Shown one piece after another: positions 11,964 to 25,510 of a stretch of DNA of 64,000 nt. Every line of letters begins with the position of its first letter. Within the stretch, counting starts at the first letter, position 1. The stretch is taken from contig OX638132.1 in NCBI GenBank assembly GCA_951804985.1, positions 20,441,529-20,505,528 on the forward strand, in the 5' to 3' direction. Below the pieces are notes generated by a model. That model was not told the origin of the DNA. It did not search any database and worked only from the letters and a program-made list of their open reading frames with translations. Made by a program: the position numbers and the translations under genes. The DNA comes from Dryomyza anilis (lineage: Eukaryota > Arthropoda > Insecta > Diptera > Dryomyzidae).

Positions 11964-12520
11964 CAATTCACTTGTATGCCAATTATTTGTAATTGCATTA
12001 ATAAAACAAATTATATTAATAAATACACATTTCTCAATAATTTGAAAATAATATTCAGCATAATTAAGAATTTTAAATCCTCGGTGTAAAATTAATATGA
12101 GTCACAGAATCCAAGGTATAATATAAAATTTGTTTTTTTCGATTTGGTGTCTAACATAAACATTAACATTTAAAATATAAATAAAATATTAAAAAAAAAT
12201 ATATAAATCAGAAAATAAAACAACTGTTTTCCTATTAAATGCTGTCAACTCTTGAAATTTTGTTAAATCAATATGAAAAGAAAACACATGCAACTCAAGC
12301 GATTAATTGAAAATTTGTGAACACTATATGTCTGATGCTGACAGGTAGTCCTTCTGTTTACCTAACTGTCTGTCTTTCATTCCGTATCTTTTCTTTCTGT
12401 CTAACTGTCTGCCTCTGGAGTAAAATACCAACAGCTTAAATTTTAATCATTAGTGTGGATTTTAAAACAACTTCGTTTTAAATAATCGTACTTAATTAAT
12501 GCTTACTTAATAATGCCATA
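11964..12520. other. AT-rich non-coding DNA with a pyrimidine-rich patch
   Basis: A CTGTCTGTCTTTC-type patch lies at 12362-12415. No gene or terminal repeat is seen. Confidence 0.4.
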
Positions 12521-13170
12521 CAATTCAATACAATACAATAGAATAGAATAGAATAGAATAGAATAGAATAGAATAGAATAGAATAGAATAGAATAGAATA
12601 GAATAGAATAGAATAGAATAGAATAGAATAGAATAGAATAGAATAGAATAGAATAGAATAGAATAGAATAGAATAGAATAGAATAGAATAGCATAGAATA
12701 GAATAGAATAGAATAGAATAGAATAGAATAGAATAGAATAGAATAGAATAGAATAGAATAGAATAGAATAGAATAGAATAGAATAGAATAGAATAGAATA
12801 GAATAGAATAGAATAGAATAGAATAGAATGGAATAGAATAGAATAGAATAGAATAGAATAGAATAGAATAGAATTGAATAGAATTGAATAGAATTGAATA
12901 GAATTGAATAGAATAGAATAGAATAGAATATAATAGAATAGAATAGAATAGAATAGAAAAGAATAGAATAGAATAGAATAGAAAAGAATAGAATAGAATA
13001 GAATATAATAGAATAGAATAGAATAGAATAGAATAGAATAGAATAGAATAGAATAGAATAGAATAGAATAGAATAGAATAGAATAGAATAGAATAGAATA
13101 GAATATAATATAATAGAATAGAATAGAATAGAATAGAATAGAATGGAATATAATATAATATTATAAATTA
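12521..13170. repeat. Pentamer satellite, left (CAATA)-(GAATA) zone
   Basis: A few CAATA units (12521-12540) give way to about 120 GAATA units with scattered single-base variants (GCATA, GAATG, GAATT, GAAAA, TAATA). TAATA variants become frequent after about 13100. The minus strand has a long TATTC-type ORF, which is a by-product of the array. Confidence 0.95.
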
Positions 13171-16100
13171 TAATATAATATAATATAATATAATATAATA
13201 TAATATAATATAATATAATATAATATAATATAATATAATATAATATAATATAATATAATATAATATAATATAATATAATATAATATAATATAATATAATA
13301 TAATATAATATAATATAATATAATATAATATAATATAATATAATATAATATAATATAATATAATATAATATAATATAATATAATATAATATAATATAATA
13401 TAATATAATATAATATAATATAATATAATATAATATAATATAATATAATATAATATAATATAATATAATATAATATAATATAATATAATATAATATAATA
13501 TAATATAATATAATATAATATAATATAATATAATATAATATAATATAATATAATATAATATAATATAATATAATATAATATAATATAATATAATATAATA
13601 TAATATAATATAATATAATATAATATAATATAATATAATATAATATAATATAATATAATATAATATAATATAATATAATATAATATAATATAATATAATA
13701 TAATATAATATAATATAATATAATATAATATAATATAATATAATATAATATAATATAATATAATATAATATAATATAATATAATATAATATAATATAATA
13801 TAATATAATATAATATAATATAATATAATATAATATAATATAATATAATATAATATAATATAATATAATATAATATAATATAATATAATATAATATAATA
13901 TAATATAATATAATATAATATAATATAATATAATATAATATAATATAATATAATATAATATAATATAATATAATATAATATAATATAATATAATATAATA
14001 TAATATAATATAATATAATATAATATAATATAATATAATATAATATAATATAATATAATATAATATAATATAATATAATATAATATAATATAATATAATA
14101 TAATATAATATAATATAATATAATATAATATAATATAATATAATATAATATAATATAATATAATATAATATAATATAATATAATATAATATAATATAATA
14201 TAATATAATATAATATAATATAATATAATATAATATAATATAATATAATATAATATAATATAATATAATATAATATAATATAATATAATATAATATAATA
14301 TAATATAATATAATATAATATAATATAATATAATATAATATAATATAATATAATATAATATAATATAATATAATATAATATAATATAATATAATATAATA
14401 TAATATAATATAATATAATATAATATAATATAATATAATATAATATAATATAATATAATATAATATAATATAATATAATATAATATAATATAATATAATA
14501 TAATATAATATAATATAATATAATATAATATAATATAATATAATATAATATAATATAATATAATATAATATAATATAATATAATATAATATAATATAATA
14601 TAATATAATATAATATAATATAATATAATATAATATAATATAATATAATATAATATAATATAATATAATATAATATAATATAATATAATATAATATAATA
14701 TAATATAATATAATATAATATAATATAATATAATATAATATAATATAATATAATATAATATAATATAATATAATATAATATAATATAATATAATATAATA
14801 TAATATAATATAATATAATATAATATAATATAATATAATATAATATAATATAATATAATATAATATAATATAATATAATATAATATAATATAATATAATA
14901 TAATATAATATAATATAATATAATATAATATAATATAATATAATATAATATAATATAATATAATATAATATAATATAATATAATATAATATAATATAATA
15001 TAATATAATATAATATAATATAATATAATATAATATAATATAATATAATATAATATAATATAATATAATATAATATAATATAATATAATATAATATAATA
15101 TAATATAATATAATATAATATAATATAATATAATATAATATAATATAATATAATATAATATAATATAATATAATATAATATAATATAATATAATATAATA
15201 TAATATAATATAATATAATATAATATAATATAATATAATATAATATAATATAATATAATATAATATAATATAATATAATATAATATAATATAATATAATA
15301 TAATATAATATAATATAATATAATATAATATAATATAATATAATATAATATAATATAATATAATATAATATAATATAATATAATATAATATAATATAATA
15401 TAATATAATATAATATAATATAATATAATATAATATAATATAATATAATATAATATAATATAATATAATATAATATAATATAATATAATATAATATAATA
15501 TAATATAATATAATATAATATAATATAATATAATATAATATAATATAATATAATATAATATAATATAATATAATATAATATAATATAATATAATATAATA
15601 TAATATAATATAATATAATATAATATAATATAATATAATATAATATAATATAATATAATATAATATAATATAATATAATATAATATAATATAATATAATA
15701 TAATATAATATAATATAATATAATATAATATAATATAATATAATATAATATAATATAATATAATATAATATAATATAATATAATATAATATAATATAATA
15801 TAATATAATATAATATAATATAATATAATATAATATAATATAATATAATATAATATAATATAATATAATATAATATAATATAATATAATATAATATAATA
15901 TAATATAATATAATATAATATAATATAATATAATATAATATAATATAATATAATATAATATAATATAATATAATATAATATAATATAATATAATATAATA
16001 TAATATAATATAATATAATATAATATAATATAATATAATATAATATAATATAATATAATATAATATAATATAATATAATATAATATAATATAATATAATA

Positions 16101-16627
16101 TAATATAATATAATATAATATAATATAATATAATATAATATAATATAATATAATATAATATAATATAATATAATATAATATAATATAATATAATATAATA
16201 TAATATAATATAATATAATATAATATAATATAATATAATATAATATAATATAATATAATATAATATAATATAATATAATATAATATAATATAATATAATA
16301 TAATATAATATAATATAATATAATATAATATAATATAATATAATATAATATAATATAATATAATATAATATAATATAATATAATATAATATAATATAATA
16401 TAATATAATATAATATAATATAATATAATATAATATAATATAATATAATATAATATAATATAATATAATATAATATAATATAATATAATATAATATAATA
16501 TAATATAATATAATATAATATAATATAATATAATATAATATAATATAATATAATATAATATAATATAATATAATATAATATAATATAATATAATATAATA
16601 TAATATAATATAATATAATATAATATA
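13171..16627. repeat. Perfect (TAATA)n satellite core, about 3.46 kb
   Basis: About 691 consecutive TAATA units show no variant and no G or C at all. Each unit differs from the flanking GAATA by one base. Confidence 0.97.
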
Positions 16628-16815
16628 AAAATAATATAATATAATAGAATTGATTTGATTAGATTAGATTAGAATATAATATAATAGAATAGAATAGAAT
16701 AGAATAGAATAGAATAGAATAGAATAGAATAGAATAGAATAGAATAGAATAGAATAGAATAGAATAGAATAGAATAGAATAGAATTGAATAGAAATACAA
16801 TACAATGCAATAAAA
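16628..16815. repeat. Pentamer satellite, right transition and (GAATA)-(CAATA) zone
   Basis: After an irregular stretch (GATTTGATTAGATTAGATTA) the array returns to about 22 GAATA units, then ACAATACAATGCAATA. This mirrors the left edge in order and strand. Confidence 0.93.
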
Positions 16816-17752
16816 TATCATACAGTCTAAATTTTAAACCTGATTTACAGAACATATATACATAAATTATGAAAATTAACTTTAATATAATTTTCGTAAC
16901 GCGCAACTATTACATCCTCTTCGAATTTAATATTACTTTAATGAGTATGCAAAATTCTTGGAATTTCTTCAAAGCACTTGTCATATATGTATATCACAAA
17001 ATGTTAAACAACTGTCACTTAAAATGTAAATTGTAAATTCCTAACAATTATTTTACAAACAAAACATTTCAACCACACTCTTTTTATCATTAAGTAACAC
17101 GTCAAATACCTCCTTAACATAATAATAAAACGTAATAATAAAACGTGCATCATAATTGTTATCACCAATAGCAACATCGATATGACATCACAAACAACAG
17201 CATCACAAAACAAACAAAAATCACAAATGCCACACAGTTTAAAATTTTCAGCACACTCATTAACTCAGTGACAACGTACCCCACCCCAAATGCGCACGAG
17301 CTTGAGCACCGCCCTCCATCGTGAACATTGTTCTGCTATCTGAGCAATTGTGATTTTTTGACACTCAATATTGGATGTGATATTGGATGACACTCAACGT
17401 CAGTACTATAGAATGATGCAAAACTTAACACATTGCACGGTTCAGCTGTCAGTGAGCAGGCCATTGTTTGCGATTTCGTTCTTTAGTACGTAGGATGTAC
17501 TTCATAAAATGTCGTCGCAAATACTCGACAAAATTGCGTTAATTACGTACTTGAAATGTTCAATATGTAGTAGCCATAGGAATTGTACATGGGCAGTAAG
17601 TGTGTACGTAAGTGTCTCGAAGAAGCGCAACGCAATTTTATGAATTTGGTATATCGATTTAACCAATCACCAAATTCATCCCATTCATGAAAAAATTTAA
17701 TAATATCAGAATAACGTCAGACTATTCCGAGTAAAAAATTGACACAGGTGTA
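16816..17752. other. Non-coding DNA, nothing recognised
   Basis: A slightly GC-richer stretch at 17270-17640 has no ORF of note. CACTCAACGTCAGTA at about 17391 recurs at about 50954, which may mark a shared old repeat. Confidence 0.35.
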
Positions 17753-18178
17753 TGCACAAAAAAAAAAAACTTCACTAACAACCAGTATTCATTATAGTAA
17801 TGATTTCATTCATTGAACTAAAACCGTATTTTTTCAGTGTTTTTCATTTTTGATATTTTTTATAAAATCAAATTTCAAACAAAAATTTGTCTAAATTTAC
17901 ACATTTAAGTATTTATAATTTTTATAAGATTTATGATATTTAAATGAATATGGTTTGATGAACAAAATTCATAAATATGATGTACACTTGTTCATTAATA
18001 TGATGAAATTCACATAATTGGCAATTAAATATTATACATTTTATAAGAATTATAAATACATAAAAGTGTTAATGTTAATAAAAATATTTAAAATAAAAAA
18101 CCATTAAAAAACACGATATTAATTCAATGAATGCATTCATCAATATGATGAATCCTGGTTGTTGGTAAAATTTGTGTG
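17753..18178. mobile_element. Short TIR element related to family D (426 bp)
   Basis: The left end TGCACAAAAAAA..CTAACAACCAG..ATTCAT and the right end ATGAATCCTGGTTGTTGG..TTTGTGTG are inverted, with TA on both sides. The ATTCATCAATATGATGAAT words link it to family D. Confidence 0.7.
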
Positions 18179-19060
18179 TAGTTGTTGTTGGTAAAGTTCA
18201 CAAATTTCAAGAATACAGGCCATTTTCATAAATTGCAGTTTACACAATTGTTAAAATATAAATTCTTCGGAATTTGATTCAAGCTAATTGTACAAAATTA
18301 TTCTTCTTCTTTTGATTCTGTTGAAGATTATTTACCGATGCATTATTTTTGCTTTTGTTAAAGGTTCGCCTCTCGGCTTTCTTCTACAATTCAGAACTTG
18401 TAATATGTTGCTTTTCATTGGTTTGTGGCTACGATTGAAGTATTTTCTTGGCTAAACCAATTAAATAATTCATATAATACATTATTTACACTTAAATTAC
18501 AACAAAAATTGATTAAATTACGTTTCCCACTTTGCCTCAGAAAATGTTTCCCACTTTACTCCAATATCGCAATTTGATTGCAACTAAGCATCATTTAAGC
18601 AATGTTAAATTAATTGCAAAACCCGTTTTTATTTCAAAGGATATGTAGAATTCCAAATTCAAAAAGGCCAAAAATCCACTATTTTTGTAGCAAACAAGAG
18701 CAAAATTAATTAAACTCAGAACGTAGAATTAGAATGCCGAAGCACACTGGTCTTAAAATCGAAAAAGCTCACCAAAATTATTTTTTTTTTAGAATGCAAA
18801 AAATATTAAAATTCTCTTAAAAATATTCGAGGTCATAAATGCATCCAAGAATGTTATTTAAAAAAATTACTCTTTTTCAGATATTAACAGTCAAAGTAAG
18901 TACTTTTTTTCATTAAATAAATTGATAATTTAGTATGTTTTGATTTCAAGATTACTGCTAATGTAGACATAATATTTATATTATTTTATGATAGTAAAAT
19001 TCTTAAAAAAACCAATCCTTAAACCGAAAATAACTCTTTCTTACTAACTTCATTATACTA
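18179..19060. other. AT-rich non-coding DNA, nothing recognised
   Basis: No supported feature. Confidence 0.4.
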
Positions 19061-20000
19061 CACGCTGCAAAAAACATAATTTTGCAGGCATTACATATAT
19101 CTTTGGAGCTTTATGCAAACAAAAGTATTATTTCATTGCAAAACATTATTATAATAACAGCCAAAAATATTTTTGTTTTCGTTCAAACATATTTATGTTC
19201 AGAATGAATAATTTTCGGCGTTCTTGTTTAAATGCGAAAAACACTTTTTTTACATGTAAACATAATTATGTTTACATTCAATTTTAATGTAAAAATAGTA
19301 AATTTAGTGATAATATCTTCTTTACGCAATATTCGCTATTTCCCTATTTTTAAATTATTTTTTTTTATTTATATTATATAATTATAAACTTAAACTTTTA
19401 TTTTATTTTTATTACACATATTTTATTTATATCTAATAATTTTATTTCCATCTATTGTTCCTATTCTGAGTTCAGTACTTTACGGATGAATTGGAACAAA
19501 CAGCCGCTATCTGGTATTAACAGTAATTGGCGGTACTTAAACAAATTCTTCCACTAAAATGAACTTGTGAACTATATGAAAAGTATTAATTTGAGTGTTA
19601 CTGAGTGCAGTGCTGTTATTTAATTGTGATATCGTAATGCCAAACATACATATAATCAAAATAATTCTATTAATTTTAAATTCGTTGTCACCCAGTAACA
19701 ATCACGAATAACAAAATACATATAATTCAAAGAACCTTTTATTGACGTTGGTTGTGTTAAATAGCGGAAATATCAAACATACATATTTTAATATCTGATG
19801 AAAAATATATATTTCTGCAGAAACATTAATATAGTAAATTCATGTAAATCCGCGATTAAAGCAATTTATGTTTAAATGACGTATAAAAATATTTCAATCT
19901 GAATAATGTAATTAGAAATTACTCCCAATATTTAAATTGTTAATTTGGATTACGTTATAATTACATTCAAGCATATTCAAACAAATCTTTTCTCTCCGTG
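19061..20000 (+). mobile_element. TIR element family E (940 bp), flanked by TA
   Basis: It begins CACGCTGCAAAAAACATAA and ends CTTTTCTCTCCGTG, with TA on each side. ACATGTAAACATAATTATGT near 19253 is a small palindrome. The terminal symmetry is short (CACG...CGTG). Copies lie at 20130, 42774 and 45728 and in fragments near 41.9 and 42.4 kb. No transposase. Confidence 0.8.
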
Positions 20001-20129
20001 TAGCTATCGAAATGTAACTGCTACCATATGACCTTTCTTACAGTTTTTTTTTTAAATATTATCAACTTGTTATAAAGTATGATTGGAATATTCACATCTT
20101 ATCAAACGACTAAATTTACCTAAAACCTA

Positions 20130-20509
20130 CACAATGCAAAAAGGCATTAAATATATGTTCGGAGCTTTATGTAAACATAACTATAATTGATCGATACATT
20201 CTTTATAAACAGTGTTGTAATGAGAGTTGAGTATCCTGCAATGAGCTCTGAGTAAAATTATCCTTGTAAACTAATAAACGAAAACATTTTGATGATATAT
20301 TTAATTTTCATATAGTACCAAATATAATTATTATTGCATGCAAACAAAAAAATATTTAAACCGAAAAATATATATTTACAAAGGCAAAGATGGATGGAAC
20401 TACATGAATATAAATATGTTTACACAAAACCATATTGCGGAATCAGTTCAAACATTAATTTTGAGCATATTACTTGGAAACATATTGAAATATATCTTTT
20501 CCATCCGTA
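20130..20509 (+). mobile_element. TIR element family E, internally deleted copy (380 bp)
   Basis: It starts CACAATGCAAAAAGGCATTA after TA and ends CTTTTCCATCCGTA before TA. It keeps both ends of the 940-1000-bp form but lacks most of the middle. Confidence 0.65.
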
Positions 20510-21063
20510 TACACATCAACAGTTTCAATATGAATTTGTATAATAAATGAGAATTCAATCGTGGTGAAACTGACTTTTTGCATTATATTTTTTCACACAA
20601 TTAAGTAAAATGTCACATGTACAAAGTTAATAAACTTAATATGATTTCAAAATACATCGTACTGCTCTCAAGTGTAATATGTCCACGTCATCCAAAGCGA
20701 ATTTCATGGATGAAAAACTGCGGTTTAAATTAAACACTTGCGCAACGTTCATTAAACCAGAAATTGGTTTGGCGCCATAGGGCGCTGTGGTATCCATAGT
20801 AGTGGTTGTGCCAGGTAAAGTGGAACTAATGCGTTACACACAGGATATTGCATTATATACCTTTTACCTGTTGTTTGCTTAATTCGGTCAGTTCAACAAT
20901 TTAATTATTGAGCATGTTAAAGTGTCAAAAAATCATCAAATATATTGCCAGCTTCAACTTAAGGAAACAGTAATTTAAGTCAAATATGTTATATATATGG
21001 TTGTATTTTAGATTTTTTTCTATATATTTTGAACTTTTAATTTTTACCAATTTGAATTATCTA
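20510..21063. other. Non-coding DNA, nothing recognised
   Basis: A mildly GC-richer patch at 20690-20850 includes GGCGCCATAGGGCGC. No gene or repeat partner was found. Confidence 0.35.
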
Positions 21064-21366
21064 AAGGGTTTTTCAACAGGGACGCTCCAACAGAAGACCG
21101 ACAGGGACAGCAAACGACGCCATATTTCTTGCCGCTCTTTTGACATTTCTCTTCAGTAAGGTTTGACATTTCATGATGGAAAGATATACGAATTCGAATT
21201 TCGGTAGTAAATTTTAATAATTTCGACTCGTTGTTGGCTCGTATATCTTTCCATCATGAAATGGCTAACCTTACTGAAGAGAAATGTCAAAAGAGCGGCA
21301 ACAAATATGGCGTCATTTGCTGTCCCTGTCACTCTACTTTTGTAGCGTCTCTCTTGAAAAACCCTT
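21064..21366. mobile_element. Fold-back element with about 130-bp inverted arms
   Basis: The left arm, from AAGGGTTTTTCAA through GGGACAGCAAACGACGCCAT to ATGATGGAAAGATATACGA, is repeated inverted up to TTGAAAAACCCTT. Only about 45 bp separates the arms, so the single strand can form a near full-length hairpin. No clear target duplication was found. Confidence 0.85.
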
Positions 21367-21561
21367 GAACAAAACCTTGGTAGCGCTCTTATTGAAAAAC
21401 TCTTTATTTCAATCTTATTATCTAAAATTAAGTATTTTCAGTTAATATTTTTAAATTAACGCAATGTCGAACCCAATAACATAAACCCAAAAATCAGACA
21501 GAAAATTGAAATTGGTAAAAAGTCAAAAATCAAAATATATTAAAGCGGTAAGGAAGGTTAC

Positions 21562-21810
21562 GCCGCGGTAGCTCAGTGGTTAGTTCGTTGGACTGGAAAC
21601 ATTTTTTATACCGCGCTACCTCTCGGCAGTAAATGGCAAACCTACGAGAGTAAAACATTGCCTATGAAAAGCTCTCACCCGCCGTTCGGATTCGGCAATA
21701 AACTGTAGGTCTCACCACTTTGAGTACAAATATAATACGCACAGCTCAAAATGGCGAGAGAGCTCGGCCTAAGTTCTTATAGGACTGTAGTGCCAAACTA
21801 TTATTATTAT
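21562..21810 (+). mobile_element. tRNA-derived SINE with an internal deletion
   Basis: The A-box part GCCGCGGTAGCTCAGTGG is present, but about 55 nt including the anticodon region and B box are missing. The body and TTA tail are intact. Direct repeats TAAGGAAGGTTA (21549-21560) and TAAGGAAGATTA (21811-21822) flank it. The copy should be transcriptionally dead. It sits in a Helentron fragment. Confidence 0.88.
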
Positions 21811-21822
21811 TAAGGAAGATTA

Positions 21823-21915
21823 GGGGAATAGGAAATGCCATTTTGATGGTTGGTATGATGAAGTTAGTAAGAATTGTGAAAGTTATAATCGGTCTAAGAA
21901 GACTATAAATATGTA
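21823..21915 (+). mobile_element. Helentron fragment, 5' part
   Basis: GAAAGTTATAATCGGTCTAA and the flanking bases match the 5' third of the element at 29151-29885. The SINE insertion separates it from its beginning at about 21530-21560. Confidence 0.55.
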
Positions 21916-22540
21916 ATAATGTAAAAGACTATCAAAAACATAAAATTTGCATGTAACTTGGCTTAAAAACATATTTAAAACTGCTTTACTTGACCCTTTT
22001 TTTGCCCCAAAAATTTAAAACAAAACAAAACTAAAAGTCTTTTGTTGTGTGAAAATTTATATTAAAAAATTTATTCTAATTTGTAATAAAAAAAATGTAT
22101 ATTAAAATTCGTGGTTTTAACCTTCAGATATAATACCGCATGTAATAATATTTTCGTGCTTTAATAAGTGGTAAAGGTATATATTTCTTTCTCAACGGAA
22201 AGACAGTTTCAACTTTATTTTTCTTGACTGACATTGCTAATTTTATGAAATTCAACATTTATAGCATAATTTTGTAAAAGTTATAATGCTTCCATTAGAT
22301 TTTAATTCGGATATAATTCGTAATTTATCTTTGACATAGTGATAACTCAGTGTATATACTTCGGATATGGATAATGTTGGTACCAAACGACGCGAAATAT
22401 AAAAATCTATTATATGTCATCAAAAAATCATTTTCGAAAATATGTGGACTTGACCCTTTTTTGCACCAAACTTTTCGACCGATATAAAGTAAAATTCAAC
22501 CGTAGATTTTAGTGTTATATAAGGTATTTGAACATACATA
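21916..22540. other. AT-rich non-coding DNA, nothing recognised
   Basis: CTTGACCCTTTTTTGC occurs twice (about 21988 and 22448), the only repetition noted. Confidence 0.35.
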
Positions 22541-23030
22541 CACCCAAAATAAAATCTGTTCAAGATCGTTAATGTATTTTACGAAAAATTTCATGAAACT
22601 TATCTACGAAATATTTCGTTAAATACAGGAAAGAACTTTCTCAAATTTATGATAAAAGTAATCTACGAAAAATTACGTAAAATACACGAAAGAATTTAGT
22701 ATATTTATGATAAAATTTCAAATATTATTTGTATATTTTACGAAACTATTCGTAGATTTATTACTAAAGCCATTCCTACATAATACGAAATATTGTTATT
22801 TTTATTCGTAATTTATTAAATATGTTTTTACGTTTTGTACGAATTTCGTAAAATACACGAAAGAATTTCGTATATTTATGATAAAATTACGAATATAATT
22901 TGTGTGTTTTACGAAAATAATTCGTAGATTTTATCTACGAAAGTAATTCCTACATAATGCGAAATATTGTTATTTTTATTCGTAATTTATTAAATATGTT
23001 TTTACGTTTTGTACGAATTTTACAAATATT
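22541..23030 (-). mobile_element. TIR element family B, partial copy with internal tandem duplication
   Basis: CACCCAAAATAAAATCTGTT starts it after TA. A 174-bp block, which includes TATTGTTATTTTTATTCGTA, is duplicated head to tail inside. The far end is missing. Confidence 0.65.
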
Positions 23031-23120
23031 GTGTAGTATTTATTGTAGGCTCAAAGTCAGAATTAAACTAAAAACATTCTTTTTTTATTTTTTATTCATT
23101 AATTATTACCAATATTTTGG

Positions 23121-24239
23121 CTCAAAATAATTTCTATGACATTTTACGAAATATTTTTTCGTAATTTTTAATTTCGTAAAATACACGAATAATTCGTAGA
23201 CTACACGAAACATTTGTAATTTCTACTTTTTTCTCCAAATTATTTTTTCGAACGATTCGTATATATTACGAATCAATATTCGTAAAATTAAAACAACAAC
23301 AAAATTACGAATATTTTGTTTAAATTACGAAATGTCGTTATATTATTTTCTATTGCAATTTGCTTTACGAAATAATAACATATTTTACGAATGAGCTTTA
23401 CATTTTACGAATAAATTACTAAACTTTCGTAAATTGTAAAGCAATATGTAGAATATTACGAAACATTCGTGTTTTTATGAATAATTAGTAAAAACAGAAA
23501 TCAGTTGCGTCAAAAAGCAGATTGGAGCTGCTTTTGTTTTAATTGATAGCAGATAGTTATAAAATACAAACCGTTTTAAAATGTATCTTGAGTGTTACAT
23601 TAGTTTTAGGTTTAATTTCAGGACTAATTTAAATTTACAATGGTCTGTGATCTTTATCAAACGATTACATATAAACATTATAATCCTGTAATTTGTATAG
23701 ATTTTATAGGAAGGCCCGAAACTTAAATGCATTATACATTTTCACCTTAGATATCATTTCTACGACATACGCAGTAGATACGACGTGAAATGAATACCCT
23801 TATTATTTTTCTCGTCAAAAACAACAACATACTTTTATTCTGAAATCTAAAAATAAACATATTTATTTTTGTAAGGAAAAAAATATATAAGAGTTTTTGT
23901 AAGGGGCGTCGATATAACCTCACAATTTACGAAAGTTTAATAATTAATTCGTAAAATGTAAAGCTCATTCATAAAATAAGTTATTCATTCGTAAAAAAAT
24001 TGTAATAAAAAATAATATAACGAAAGTTTCGTAATTTAAACGAAAGATTTGTAATTTTGTTGTTTTATTTAATTTAATGAATATTGATTTGTCATATATA
24101 AGAATCGTTCGAAATAAATAGTTTGTAAAAAGAAATAGAAATTACAAGTGTTTCGTGTAATCTACGAATTATTCGTGTATTTGACGAAATAAAAAATTAC
24201 GAAAAAATATTTCGTAAAATGTCATAAACATTATTTTGA
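23121..24239. mobile_element. Palindromic family B derivative (1.1 kb)
   Basis: Both ends are the same family B terminus in inverted orientation: CTCAAAATAATTTCTATGAC on the left and GTCATAAACATTATTTTGAG on the right. The arms are at least 330 bp. The central 23600-23900 shows no other feature. It probably arose by an inverted duplication of one half. Confidence 0.65.
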
Positions 24240-24600
24240 GTCGGAGGTTACAATTAACCAATCACGCCCATTTTCAATACCAAATAGTATAGGTATATAC
24301 GTAATCTAATTTCGAAGTTTCATTGATCTTGCTCTACTAGTTTTTTAGTAATCGTGAATCAACAGACAGACGGACATCGTACAGGATGTGTGTTACAAAC
24401 GAAAATTCGAAAATTTTCTTGTTCACACAGCTTAGATATACATATTAGTAATCTAAAGTTTCATTGATCTAGCTCTTTTACTTTTTCTGTAATCGTGATT
24501 TTCGTCACGAGCTGAGAAATGTTTCTTACTATGTGTTACAACCGGCGTACCAAACTGAATATACCCTTTCACTCTTACTGTAGGGAATAAAAAGCTAAAT
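24240..24600 (+). mobile_element. Helentron 3' portion, degenerate
   Basis: AACAGACAGACGGACATCGT is a shortened GTCY/GACR tract. CGGCGTACCAAACTGAATAT and CCCTTTCACTCTTACTGTAG match the 3' end of the 29151-29885 copy. Confidence 0.65.
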
Positions 24601-25300
24601 GATTCGGACTTTTTGTGATAGCCATAACTAAAAAATGAAGTTACGGTTGATTTTCCCGAAACAATTCATCCCCGTTTAACTCTTCCTCGAGACAATTATA
24701 AATCTTCACCAATATTTTAAGGATTAGTAATATAGGAATATCTCTGATCAAGTACTATGAACTTTAAGACTGTTCTTCAATTACCTCTCATTGCAATAAT
24801 ATAATGATATTTTGTATGTGAAAATTACTCTTAATATTGATCAAACTACGCTTCAACATCATTCATTTCAATCACAACAACAAAAAAACTCTTGGCCCAT
24901 TCAAAGGTTGGAATTTATTTTGTTGCTCTTATGGTTGTTATTCGATATAGTTGGAGAATATGACCCGTTGTTATTATTGTATTTGATTCCCCCGCTGGTC
25001 ACAGTTTACGAGGGAATTTGAATTTATTTTTTGTCGAATTGATTTGCAAATGCTTTTGTTCTTAGGCATTGGTTATGCTCGATTTCGCATGTGTGTAATT
25101 GATGGTGATGCCAGTAATCTTAACCGCAGACATAGCCTGACAACCGAGGGTGGTGTGTCGTCTCCCACCACATGTCAGGTCCAACCATATCTTTGCACTG
25201 AGAGTAATTTGAGTATGATGGCGACATACATTTCGTGGTAATAAATCTGAGAATGTTTCTATAGGTACCAAATGGTTCACAAAAATACAAGTTATATTTA
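24601..25300. other. Apparently single-copy non-coding DNA
   Basis: This stretch lacks the palindromic words of its neighbours. Open frames of about 65-70 codons exist on both strands, but they fit chance at this base composition. No splice or promoter case could be made. Confidence 0.35.
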
Positions 25301-25510
25301 CACAGATTTTTCTATTATTCTAGAAATTTAAAAAAGATACCATTGAATTAATAGTTTTTACTATTGAATTTAGTCAATATGATAAACTATTAATTTAATC
25401 TGTAAATACCATTAATACCATTAAAATTAAAAAAGATACCATTAAATTAATAGTTTTTACTATTGAATTTAGTCAATAGAATAAACTATTAATTCAATCA
25501 GTAAATTGAA
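25301..25510. mobile_element. Degenerate family C-like MITE with a tandem repeat
   Basis: CACAGATTTTTC follows TA. An about 99-bp unit with AATAGTTTTTACTATTGAAT occurs twice. The right terminus is not recognisable. Confidence 0.5.

Noticed and set aside
12503..12694. Open frames reading repeated YSILF over the pentamer array (also at 16664-16906)
   Set aside because: Pentamer repeats cycle through all frames, and the GAATA unit happens to avoid stops on the minus strand.
20742..20800. TTGGCGCC as a retroviral-type primer-binding site
   Set aside because: No LTR, coding region or polypurine tract lies on either side.
22541..24239. CRISPR-like array because of recurring ACGAAA words
   Set aside because: Spacing is irregular, the words are part of inverted repeats of a TIR element, and the genome is clearly eukaryotic.
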